Assembly: GCA_031398915.1 (NCBI GenBank) | Contig: JANNOG010000055.1 | Coordinates: 41,280-105,279 of the forward strand | Reading direction: 5' to 3' | Origin: JANNOG01 sp031398915 | GTDB taxonomy: Bacteria > Actinomycetota > Actinomycetes > Actinomycetales > JBBAYJ01 | Length of the DNA: 64,000 bases | Shown: positions 26,802 to 34,614 of the stretch, piece after piece | Layout: each line of letters starts with the position of its first letter | How positions within the stretch are numbered: the stretch's first letter is position 1 | The notes under the pieces: model-generated | What the model was told of the DNA's origin: nothing | The model's database searches: none | Seen by the model: the letters and a program-made list of their open reading frames with translations, nothing else | Made by a program: the position numbers and the translations under genes

Positions 26802-29102
26802 TCACGGGGACACCGGCGGGACCGTGACGAACGTCGCGGTGCCGATGGTCGGTCCTACCGTCGGTGTGGGCGTCGGGGTCGGCGGCGGCTGGTTCGGATC
26901 GGTGCCGTTGGCGACCTCGGTTCCGTCGTCGACGCCGTCCCCGTCGGTGTCGGCGTTCAAGGGGTCGGTGGCTGTCGTGGCGACCTCGACACCATCGGCG
27001 AGGGTGTCGTCGTCGCTGTCGGCGACGAGCGGGTCCGTGCCCAGGGCGACCTCTTCGCCGTCGCTGAGCTCGTCGTCGTCGGTGTCGTAATCGACCGGGT
27101 CCGTGCCCAGGACGTCGACCTCGCGGCCGTCCTTCACGTCGTCGTCGTCGGTGTCGGCATCGTCGGGGTCGGTCTTGAGGTCCGACTCACGTTGGTCGCT
27201 GAGTCCGTCACGGTCGCGGTCGGGTGGAGTCGCCACTCCCCCGCCGCCACCGCCACCCGCACTGGCCGAGGTCGTCGGCGACGTGGTGGGTGACGGCTGC
27301 GTCGTGGGTTCTGCCTCGGCGACCAACGGGTCCGACCCTGCGCTCAGTTCGCCACCGTCGCTCACGCCGTCGCCATCGGTGTCACTGGACGTCGGGTCGG
27401 TGCGTGTGTCGTTCACCTCCTGGGCGTCGTCCAGCCCGTCGTCGTCGGTGTCCCTCGCCTCGGGATCGGTGCCCAGTTCAGCCTCACGGACGTCACTGAG
27501 CCCGTCGCCGTCGGTGTCCAGCGCCGCGGTCGTCGTCGGTTCGATCGCCGGCTCGGTCGAGGGTTGCAAGATGGTGGCGGTCGCCGCGACTCCGCCGAAA
27601 ACCACCAACGCGGCCACCGTGCCGACGATCAACCCCCGCCTCAGTCCCGCACCTCGGCGCGGTTCGGGCACCCCAGTCGCGTAGTCGTCCTCGTCGTCGT
27701 AGCGCAGCGACGTGGGCGCCGGGACGGGCGCCCTGACCGGCAGATCGGCCGTCCCCACCACCTGGGGCCGAGGCGCTGCAGGTGGCGCCGTCGACGACGA
27801 AGCGGGTGACGTCTCGGTGTTGGGTGCGCCAGGTCCCGGGGGTATGGCCATCGCAGTCGTCTGATCGGCCGACGGCTGCCTGGAAGCGACCGGGAGGAGG
27901 GGTCCGGCGACGGCGGCTGCGGCCGGTCCAGCGACCGCTGCCGCTGCTGCTGCGGCGGCGGCGGCGGCGGCCGGTACTGCCACGGCCGGCGCGGTGCGCG
28001 CCGCTGGCGCGGGGGCGACTCGCGGCGCCCGACCGGGCAGCCGATCTGCTGCGGCCCACGCGGCACCCAGCGCGATCGCATGCTTGGGATCCGCGTCGAC
28101 GGCGACCGGTCGACCCAGTTCGGCCCCCACCAGTTGCGCCACCAACGGGATCCGTGACGACCCGCCCACCAGCAGGACGGAATGCACGTCTGCGGGCACG
28201 ACGTCGGCTCCGGCCAACGCGCGGCGAAGGGCGTCGACCGTGTCACTGAGGGCCGGGCGGATCATGGTTTCGAGCTCGGATCTGGTGAGCCGCACCTCGG
28301 TGGTGAGCGTGGGCAGCAGAACGGGGATGGAGACGTCGGTGTCCTCGGACAACGCCTCCTTGGCCTTGGTGCACTCGTCGCGAAGCCGGGCGACCGCCGA
28401 CATGGCTGCCGGGTCGTCCTCGTCGAGGGCGTCCAGTGCGCTCGACACCGAGGCGGCGACGTGGGCGAAGACGGCGGCGTCGAAGTCGATGCCGCCCAGG
28501 CGCTCGATGCCCTCCGGTCGTCCGAGCCGCTCGAACCCGGTCGTGGTGGTCCGCATGACGGCCGCGTCGAAGGTCCCGCCGCCCAGGTCGTAGACGGCAA
28601 CCACGGCACCCACCGGCAGCTGCTGCTTGTGCGAGTACAACACCGCGGCCGCTTCGGGCTCGGACAGCAGCGACACGATCGCCGGGTCCAACCCCGCCAG
28701 CCGCACAGTCTGGTCGAGCAACTCCGTCTTGTACGGGCCCCAGTTGGCGGGATGGCAGATCGTTATGGCATCCGGTGGCGCACCCTCACGCGCCGCGGCG
28801 GTCTCGACGACGGTGCGCAGCAGGCGGGCACCGAGTTGCTCGGCCGAGAACGGCGACCCACCGAGCAGCAGCGGCGTGGGGTCCCCGAGACGACGCTTGA
28901 ACTCTCGGGCGACCCGGTGAGGCTCGGCCAGTGCTCGCCGCTCGGCGGCCTCCCCCACCAGGAAACTGCCGTCCGGCGCGGCGTAGACCACCGACGGCAC
29001 GGCCGCCATCCGGGTTCCCAGCGAGATGATCTCCGGCCGTTGATCGCGCCACGCCGCGGCTGACGTGAATGTGGTTCCGAGGTCGATGCCGAGTGCGTAC
29101 AT
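26802..29102 (-). CDS. Membrane-anchored Hsp70-type ATPase domain fused to extracytoplasmic TSP3 calcium-binding repeats
   Basis: 766 residues. Residues 1 to about 360 form a complete Hsp70 nucleotide-binding domain: phosphate-1 GIDLGTTFTS (5-14), phosphate-2 VYDLGGGTFDAAV, adenosine motif LLVGGSSRIPLV. No Hsp70 substrate-binding domain follows. Instead there is an Ala/Pro-rich linker (about 365-485), a basic stretch (RRGAGLRRG) and one membrane helix (about 488-511), which by the positive-inside rule places the ATPase in the cytoplasm. The outside part carries three, then after a Thr/Ser/Gly linker five more, repeats of the form DTDGDGLSDxxExxxGTDP, typical of thrombospondin type 3 calcium-binding repeats, and a Pro/Thr tail. 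ATG 29102 is chosen over TTG 29114 because GGAG lies 8 bases upstream. It is transcribed away from the acidic protein gene at 29287 and adjoins an iniBAC-like locus. Function unknown. Confidence 0.88.
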   Translation of the reverse strand: MYALGIDLGTTFTSAAAWRDQRPEIISLGTRMAAVPSVVYAAPDGSFLVGEAAERRALAEPHRVAREFKRRLGDPTPLLLGGSPFSAEQLGARLLRTVVETAAAREGAPPDAITICHPANWGPYKTELLDQTVRLAGLDPAIVSLLSEPEAAAVLYSHKQQLPVGAVVAVYDLGGGTFDAAVMRTTTTGFERLGRPEGIERLGGIDFDAAVFAHVAASVSSALDALDEDDPAAMSAVARLRDECTKAKEALSEDTDVSIPVLLPTLTTEVRLTRSELETMIRPALSDTVDALRRALAGADVVPADVHSVLLVGGSSRIPLVAQLVGAELGRPVAVDADPKHAIALGAAWAAADRLPGRAPRVAPAPAARTAPAVAVPAAAAAAAAAAAAVAGPAAAAVAGPLLPVASRQPSADQTTAMAIPPGPGAPNTETSPASSSTAPPAAPRPQVVGTADLPVRAPVPAPTSLRYDDEDDYATGVPEPRRGAGLRRGLIVGTVAALVVFGGVAATATILQPSTEPAIEPTTTAALDTDGDGLSDVREAELGTDPEARDTDDDGLDDAQEVNDTRTDPTSSDTDGDGVSDGGELSAGSDPLVAEAEPTTQPSPTTSPTTSASAGGGGGGGVATPPDRDRDGLSDQRESDLKTDPDDADTDDDDVKDGREVDVLGTDPVDYDTDDDELSDGEEVALGTDPLVADSDDDTLADGVEVATTATDPLNADTDGDGVDDGTEVANGTDPNQPPPTPTPTPTVGPTIGTATFVTVPPVSP

Positions 29103-29133
29103 ATGTGGCTCCAAGCATTCCGTTAGCCGCCGG

Positions 29134-29149
29134 CCCGGCGCTTGCCGGG
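29134..29149. promoter_or_regulatory. Small GC hairpin in the Hsp70 5' region
   Basis: CCCGGC-GCTT-GCCGGG, a perfect 6-base-pair stem with a 4-base loop, 32 bases upstream of the Hsp70 ATG. It could form in the mRNA leader or be part of an operator. Confidence 0.4.
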
Positions 29150-29153
29150 TGTG

Positions 29154-29170
29154 GCGGACGAATCGTCCGC
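29154..29170. promoter_or_regulatory. 17-base palindrome between divergent genes (candidate operator)
   Basis: GCGGACGA-a-TCGTCCGC is a perfect inverted repeat with 8-base arms around one base, 52 bases upstream of the Hsp70-TSP3 ATG and in the 184-base gap to the divergent gene at 29287. Perfect palindromes of this size in a divergent promoter region usually bind a dimeric regulator. It is not the HspR (HAIR) consensus. Confidence 0.55.
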
Positions 29171-29274
29171 TACGGGTGCAGGCTATTCATGAACGGGGCA
29201 GCAGCGGCAGTCCTCACGGCCAGGTTAGGGGGGTGTAGGGGGATGTCCCCGACGGCCGAACTCCCCCGGCTGCC

Positions 29275-29280
29275 TACCGT
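29275..29280 (+). promoter_or_regulatory. -10-like hexamer for the gene at 29287
   Basis: TACCGT ends exactly 6 bases before the ATG, indicating a leaderless transcript. Confidence 0.5.
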
Positions 29281-29286
29281 TGAGCC

Positions 29287-29922
29287 ATGACCGAAGCCCG
29301 TTCACTGCGCGACGCCTTCGACGGCATCCTGCAGGGTGACTCCCCCACCGTGACCGCGCCTGGCGTGGATGCACCCGACGGGTCCGGATTCGACGGGCTG
29401 CCGACGGATCTGGTGGGACAGGCGCTGGCCAGTTACGCAGAGACCGCGCCGTTGGACGTCGCCGAGTCGCTGTCCCCGTTCACCACGGCGTGGACCCTCG
29501 GCGAAGCGGATCCAGTCGAAGGATTGCGTCTGCTCGGTGGTGCCGGGGATGGCTTGTCGCCTGATCCGGCCACCATGGCGTTCGCTGACGACATCACGAT
29601 CGACGAGATTCCCGTCACCGACGACACCGTCGATGACACCGTCGACGTCGGTACGGACGACATGAGCAACCCAGAACCAGACGCGGCGGAGCTCGAATTC
29701 GGCCTGAGCGACGACGGCCCACACCCGACCGACGACCCGTCAGCGACCGCGGACCATGCGACGCCCGAGCTCGGCTGGTCAGAATCCATACCCGATATGC
29801 CCGATCTGCCGGAGGTGACGCAGGCGCCCGAGGACGCCTATCCCGGGGAGGGGGCATTCGTCACCGAGGGCGCGATCGAGGGAACAATCACCGAGACCGG
29901 CGACTGGGACGCCTTCGACTGA
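29287..29922 (+). CDS. Acidic protein of unknown function paired with the Hsp70-TSP3 gene
   Basis: 211 residues, not recognised. The first 80 residues look folded (LRDAFDGILQG; LVGQALASYAETAPLDVAESLSPF; LRLLGGAGDG), while residues about 95-205 are strongly acidic, rich in Asp, Glu, Thr and Pro, and probably disordered. No signal peptide or membrane segment is seen, so it should be cytoplasmic. It is divergent from the membrane Hsp70 gene across a 17-base palindrome and convergent with the iniC-like dynamin gene, 14 bases between stops. A client, adaptor or regulator of the Hsp70 ATPase domain is possible by position only. Confidence 0.75.
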   Translation: MTEARSLRDAFDGILQGDSPTVTAPGVDAPDGSGFDGLPTDLVGQALASYAETAPLDVAESLSPFTTAWTLGEADPVEGLRLLGGAGDGLSPDPATMAFADDITIDEIPVTDDTVDDTVDVGTDDMSNPEPDAAELEFGLSDDGPHPTDDPSATADHATPELGWSESIPDMPDLPEVTQAPEDAYPGEGAFVTEGAIEGTITETGDWDAFD

Positions 29923-29936
29923 GCACCACTCGGGGG

Positions 29937-31412
29937 CTACGAGGCCTGACGTAGGTCGTCGAGGATTCCCTCGCACGAGCGGACCGCGACGGTGGCCGCC
30001 ACCGAGAGGGCGTGTGACGTCAGGGGGTTGGCGCCGCGGCGCTGCCAGCGCAGCAGCGATGCCTCGGCGGCATCACGCACGTCGTCGACGGGTGCCGTGT
30101 CGAGCAGGCCGAGCCGTTGCCGTGGCGCGCCACCCTCACCCCCGATGATCCGTTCCAGATCGTCGAGGACGTCTGGCCTACCTGCCACCGTCCCTGCCCG
30201 GATCGACGACAGCACTCGCATCTCGTGGAAGGGATGAGCCGACGCGATCACTTCTTCGACAGCTGCTGCCAGGGTGTCCGATCCAGCAACCGGCCGTCGC
30301 CGCACCACCGCCTCGACGCCGAGCAGCGCCGATCGGGCCTTGAGGACGTCTCGTCGCTCGAAGAACAGGGTGTGGAGGATGCCCCGCAGTGCGTCCAGTC
30401 CGCTGTGCTCGGTCAGCTCGCGGGCCACATCCGATGCGGTCAACTGAGGACGGCGACGGAGCAGGGACACGCCGAGGCGGATCCCGAACAGTCCGAATCG
30501 GTCCAGGAGCAGTTGTCGCTCGATCTCGGTGAGGCCCAGGCCCGGCTGCCGGGTGAGGAATCGATCCGCCGTCAGCAACAGCGCCTCCGAGTCCTCGACA
30601 GGAATCTCGGCGATCACCCGCAGGTGCTTCGCCTCGACCTCGGTCAACGTCGCCGCCGTTTCGGCGAGCAGCCCGGCAACCGGTACCACGGTCTGCATCA
30701 CCCGACGGACCTTCCCGTCCGCCGCCAGCCGTCGGGCGATGGTGCGAGCCGAGCGCATCGCGTCCAGTCGCCCGACGCCGATCTCGTCCGCCCGGGACAG
30801 GACGCCGATGGAGTTCACCGGATTCGGCTGCGACACCTCGTGGTCATGGAATGCCCGGAGAAATTCGAGATCGGTGGCGTGAAGGTGTTTCATGAGGTAG
30901 ATCACGGCATCCGCAGTGGTTGCCTCGTCCTGCGGTACCAACAATTCCCACGATCGCGCCGACGTATGGGCGGTCATCGAGCCGACACCGGGGGTGTCGA
31001 TCAGGGTGGCGGTACGCAACGCCCGTGAGGGCCACATCACCTCGATGCTCTCGACGGCCTCCTCAGCCACTCCGGAGATATCGATGACGAGGGAATGGTC
31101 CTCGCGGTGAAATCGAGTCTGGCGGTGAGTTCCGGCGCGTAGGCGCAGGGTCACCTGGTAGGTGTGACCATCCACGTACCAGGTGACGATGCGGGTGCAT
31201 TCACCCGCGTCGGTGGGCGCCAGCCGCTCCCCCACCAGGGCGTTGAGCAGTGTGGACTTTCCTGATTTCACCCGGCCGGCGATGGCCACCCGCAACGGTT
31301 CGTCGAGCCTGCCGAGGACGCCGAGCAGCTGCTCCCCCTCGGGGCTTCCTCGATACACCTCCGCCGCGGCCTCCACCACACCTCGGGCCCGCTCCAGCAG
31401 CACGGACGTCAC
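29937..31412 (-). CDS. iniC: Dynamin-like GTPase, IniC-like
   Basis: Large bacterial dynamin-family GTPase thought to remodel or repair membrane under cell-wall stress. The 491-residue length matches mycobacterial IniC (about 490). G1 is GRVKSGKST (46-54), G3 is DTPGVG (about 138), and the G4 position reads SRAD rather than the usual TKxD or NKxD. No membrane hairpin is evident, unlike the partner protein. The GTG start overlaps the TGA of the IniA-like gene (GTGA), so the two GTPases are probably made together and may act as a pair. Confidence 0.85.
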   Translation of the reverse strand: MTSVLLERARGVVEAAAEVYRGSPEGEQLLGVLGRLDEPLRVAIAGRVKSGKSTLLNALVGERLAPTDAGECTRIVTWYVDGHTYQVTLRLRAGTHRQTRFHREDHSLVIDISGVAEEAVESIEVMWPSRALRTATLIDTPGVGSMTAHTSARSWELLVPQDEATTADAVIYLMKHLHATDLEFLRAFHDHEVSQPNPVNSIGVLSRADEIGVGRLDAMRSARTIARRLAADGKVRRVMQTVVPVAGLLAETAATLTEVEAKHLRVIAEIPVEDSEALLLTADRFLTRQPGLGLTEIERQLLLDRFGLFGIRLGVSLLRRRPQLTASDVARELTEHSGLDALRGILHTLFFERRDVLKARSALLGVEAVVRRRPVAGSDTLAAAVEEVIASAHPFHEMRVLSSIRAGTVAGRPDVLDDLERIIGGEGGAPRQRLGLLDTAPVDDVRDAAEASLLRWQRRGANPLTSHALSVAATVAVRSCEGILDDLRQAS

Positions 31413-33247
31413 GGCTGTGCCTGCCCGACCGCAGCGCGCATGCCACGAGCGCGGTCGCTCAACGTCGTCAACCGAGCGATCTCGGCATCGACGTCGCGGG
31501 TGCGTGACGCCCGGTCGCTCTCGGTCCGGTTGGCCGCCTCCTTCGCGGCGGTCAGCGCCTGCGTGGTGGAACGCTGCAATTCCGTCGCGCGCTGGCTGTA
31601 GTGGTCCCGTAATTCGCGTTGGATACGACGCAACGTGTCCCTCGAATCCTTACCCATGACGAACGACACCTCGTCGCAGTACTTGCGCACCGCATTCTTG
31701 GCCTGCGTCTGGCGTGAGGCGAGTTGACGTTTCCGCTCGTCGCGCAACCCGGCGCGGCCCATCAGGAGACCGATCGGAATAGCGACTGCAGTGAGGCTCA
31801 GGCCCACCATTCCTCCCAGCAGGGTGAACATGAGAATCCCGCCGTAACTGCCTTTGAGCAGCACCATGGCCTGCTTGCGTGCTGTCATCTTCTCGAGGTC
31901 CAATCCGGCGGATGCCTTGACCGAGGCCTGCGACGACTCCAGGCGGGGGGTGGGGTCGTAGACCGACACGGCCTGGTAGACGTCGCCGGCCGCCTGCCGG
32001 AAGTGCTCGCCCACCACCTGGCTGAGCTCTACCGCTCGGTCCCGCAGCAGGGTGTAGTTGGTGACGACCTCCGCCGACACCCGAGACTCCAGCCACGGTT
32101 GCATCTCGGACCAGGTGTCCGCGGGGTCCGACGAATCGAGGAAGCTGTCCGACTCGCTGAGCACCTGCCGGATCCGGGCCCGAAGGTCGAAGTCGATGTC
32201 GGCGGTGAGGTCCGCGATGCCGTCGCCGAGTGTCGTGCTCCACCGCGCTGCGGACTCCTTCAGAGCCTCGGCCCGGCGCTTCGCCGCCGACAGGTCCTCG
32301 GCGACCCGCTGCGCCGCCTCCGGATCGGCAAGAGCGGCCCGCTCGGCGTGGAATTCAGCAGTCAGCTGCCCGGCGACCGCCTCCACCTCGGCGGCGACGT
32401 CGCTCACGATGGTGGCCACAGCGGACCCGGTCACCTGCGCCGTGACGAAGGACACCAGGTCGGCGAACCCGGACTCGGCGTTGAGATCCCGATCGTTGGC
32501 ACTCACGGCCTGGGCTCGCAGCACCGACGACACGGCGATCACCGGAATGGTCCCCAGACCTGCGACGTGATCGGTGTCGAGTTGCGTGATGCGCCGCCAT
32601 GCCGGATAGAAGTCACGCTTCGTCACCACGCACACGACGGTCGGGCACATGTCACGAGCGCGCTTGAGAAAGTCGAATTCGGCTGCCGTGATCTCTTGTG
32701 ACGCGTCGGTCACGAAGATGACCGCATCCGCCAACGACGTCGCCGCCAGCGACGCCGCCGCATGGCGCGAACCGAGTCCGCCGAGGCCAGGCGTGTCCAC
32801 GATGACGAGGCCCGGCTTGAGCATGCTTCGAGGCAGCAGCACCTCCACGGCGGTGGGCGATGATCGGGTTCCTGATGTCGCCGGGTCCGCATCCGTGACG
32901 TAGCCGCGGATATCGGCGAGGGCGATGGGTTCGCGCCGGGTCTCGGCTTCTCCCGCGCCGAACACCAGGTTGGCCGATGCCTGCTCGCCGTAGCGGATGT
33001 ACGTGGGCAGCGCCGTGGCGATGTCGTCGTCCACGGCGCAGACGGTCGCCCCGACGAGACCGTTCACCAGTGAACTCTTGCCCTTCTTGAACTCCCCCAC
33101 CACGACCACGTGGATGCTGGGATCGGACAGCCGGGCGGCTGCGGTCTGGAGGCGGCGGGCCAGGTCGTCGCGACTGTAGGCGGTGCACGCCTTGAGTCCA
33201 AGTGCGATCAGCGCCGCCGCGGCGGCTGCTCCGTTGTCCGTCACCAT
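31409..33247 (-). CDS. iniA: Dynamin-like GTPase with membrane hairpin, IniA-like
   Basis: 612-residue dynamin-like protein. G1 is GEFKKGKSS (50-58), a Thr suited to G2 lies in DDDIATALPTYI, G3 is DTPGLGG (about 150-156), and G4 is TKRD. Long helical stalk segments (about 280-455) are followed by a two-helix hydrophobic hairpin (about 460-496) that would insert in the membrane, and a final coiled coil. This is the layout of mycobacterial IniA, which mediates GTP-driven membrane fission or repair. TTG 33262 is the longest start; ATG 33247 (or GTG 33244) is preferred because GAGGGG lies just upstream. A 136-base gap separates it from the IniB-like gene. Confidence 0.87.
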   Translation of the reverse strand: MVTDNGAAAAAALIALGLKACTAYSRDDLARRLQTAAARLSDPSIHVVVVGEFKKGKSSLVNGLVGATVCAVDDDIATALPTYIRYGEQASANLVFGAGEAETRREPIALADIRGYVTDADPATSGTRSSPTAVEVLLPRSMLKPGLVIVDTPGLGGLGSRHAAASLAATSLADAVIFVTDASQEITAAEFDFLKRARDMCPTVVCVVTKRDFYPAWRRITQLDTDHVAGLGTIPVIAVSSVLRAQAVSANDRDLNAESGFADLVSFVTAQVTGSAVATIVSDVAAEVEAVAGQLTAEFHAERAALADPEAAQRVAEDLSAAKRRAEALKESAARWSTTLGDGIADLTADIDFDLRARIRQVLSESDSFLDSSDPADTWSEMQPWLESRVSAEVVTNYTLLRDRAVELSQVVGEHFRQAAGDVYQAVSVYDPTPRLESSQASVKASAGLDLEKMTARKQAMVLLKGSYGGILMFTLLGGMVGLSLTAVAIPIGLLMGRAGLRDERKRQLASRQTQAKNAVRKYCDEVSFVMGKDSRDTLRRIQRELRDHYSQRATELQRSTTQALTAAKEAANRTESDRASRTRDVDAEIARLTTLSDRARGMRAAVGQAQP

Positions 33248-33383
33248 CTGCCCCTCGCACAACCTGACATGGATATCGGCTGAGAGACCCTGATACGCCG
33301 TGAGCGCGACGGTGACGGCCGGCGCAGAACTGCCTGGTCTGCGCTACCGCCACCGCCGCGTCGCCGGGTCGGGGCCATCCGGA

Positions 33384-34463
33384 TCAGGCGTCCTGAACAG
33401 CCTCCTCGGCAGGGGCGTCAGCCGGCACCGGGACGGCTTCGAAGATGACCGTCGGCTCCTCGAACGGCTCGGCAGGGGCGTCCATCGTGTTGTCCGACCC
33501 GAGCTGGTTGCCGTCGCCTTCTACGTCGAAGTCGCTCATGCTGTCGGCGTCGCCCTCGCCCAGGGACACGGCCGAGTCGCTGACGTTGCCTATGGCTGTG
33601 CCGTCGCCCAGCACGCTGCCGTCGTTGTCACTGGCGTTGCTGGAGTTGCCCTCGCCGAAGTTGACGCTGGCGTCCGAGATGTCGGCGTCAGACAGGTTGA
33701 TCACTGACGTGTCGCCCTCGCCGCCGACGACGGAGTCGTTGACGCTGCCGTCGGCCTGGATACCGGTCAGCTCGCCGGTGTTGACCGGAGAGTCGATGTC
33801 GCCCTCGACCAGGACCGCACCGTCGCCGGTGTTGACCTGACCCTGCACATCGGACCCGGTGACGGCGCCGTCACCCGAGTTGGACACCGCGTCTCCGGCG
33901 ACGCCGGCCTGAGCGGCCGACGACCCGTCGCCGGTGGCGGCGTTGACGTCGCCGTCGCCGGACGTCACGACGTTGCCGTCGCCGTCGACGGTCGTCTCGC
34001 TCTGGTCCAGATCGATGTCGATGTCGCCGTCGATGTCGTTGAAGTCGAACTCGTTGTTGGTGTTCTCGACGTAGGTGTTCTCGATGTACTGCGGGTAGTT
34101 GTTGACGATGGTGCTGGCCGAGGCGCTGGCAGCGGCCGAGGCGGCACCGGCGGAGGCGGCGCCGGCCGATGCGGAGGCCGATGCGGCGGCCGAGGCGCTG
34201 CCACCGGCGGCGACGCTGCCCGAGGAGGCGTAGCTGTCGGCGACGGCCGAGAAGTAGGCGTCGTACTGGGCGGGCAGGCCCTCCATGCCGCAGAGGAAGT
34301 CGATGGTCTGGCCGGTGTCGGCCGAGTCGAGGGCGTCGGCGGTGATCCCTGTGTCGGCCTCGGCCGCGGCGAGTGCTGCGTCGGGCTCCTGTCCGCCACT
34401 GATGTAGTCCAGGGCGGTCTTGATGTAGGCGGCAACCTCGGCGCTGGCGGTCTGTACGTCCAT
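33384..34463 (-). CDS. IniB-like protein with Ala/Ser and Gly/Asp-rich repeat regions
   Basis: 359 residues, first gene of the presumed iniB-iniA-iniC unit. Residues 1-85 form an acidic helical domain (EVAAYIKTALDYISGG; FLCGMEGLPAQYDAYF). Residues 86-115 are almost pure Ala/Ser/Gly. Then comes an Asn-rich stretch (VNNYPQYIENTYVENTNN) and about 180 residues of short repeats built on GDG, GxGN and NxSD units with a beta-solenoid look, ending in a Pro/Glu tail. No signal peptide or membrane helix is evident. Mycobacterial IniB is also a Gly/Ala repeat protein, but sequence identity is not visible, so the assignment rests mainly on position and composition. ATG 34463 has AGAAGGG upstream. Confidence 0.7.
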   Translation of the reverse strand: MDVQTASAEVAAYIKTALDYISGGQEPDAALAAAEADTGITADALDSADTGQTIDFLCGMEGLPAQYDAYFSAVADSYASSGSVAAGGSASAAASASASAGAASAGAASAAASASASTIVNNYPQYIENTYVENTNNEFDFNDIDGDIDIDLDQSETTVDGDGNVVTSGDGDVNAATGDGSSAAQAGVAGDAVSNSGDGAVTGSDVQGQVNTGDGAVLVEGDIDSPVNTGELTGIQADGSVNDSVVGGEGDTSVINLSDADISDASVNFGEGNSSNASDNDGSVLGDGTAIGNVSDSAVSLGEGDADSMSDFDVEGDGNQLGSDNTMDAPAEPFEEPTVIFEAVPVPADAPAEEAVQDA

Positions 34464-34614
34464 GATCGTTAACCCTTCTGTGTGGTGCCCTTCCCGGTCG
34501 GTTGGGCTGAGGCCAAGATTGCTCCGAGATCACGGCCGCCACATCGGGGCGACCCCTAGTTCGCAGAACCGGGCATAGGGGATTCCATCGCGATCATCGG
34601 GGTCACCGCAAGGG
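34464..34614 (-). promoter_or_regulatory. Leader/promoter region of the IniB-like gene
   Basis: 151 bases between the regulator stop and the IniB-like start. It contains an inverted repeat (listed separately) and the ribosome binding site AGAAGGG. No consensus -10 at leaderless spacing is present, unlike many neighbours, so this gene has a real 5' leader. Confidence 0.5.
34553..34581. promoter_or_regulatory. Inverted repeat upstream of the IniB-like gene (candidate regulator site)
   Basis: CCCCTA and TAGGGG arms, 6 bases each, flank 17 bases that contain a second small dyad TTC-GCA-GAA. It lies 90 bases upstream of the IniB-like ATG and 34 bases past the regulator stop. No T-tract follows, so it is more operator-like than terminator-like. 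Confidence 0.4.

Noticed and set aside
29134..29170. HspR (HAIR) operator for the Hsp70 gene
   Set aside because: The palindrome does not match the CTTGAGT-N7-ACTCAAG pattern.
34553..34581. Intrinsic terminator after the LuxR-type regulator
   Set aside because: Arms are only 6 bases with a 17-base loop and no T-tract follows.
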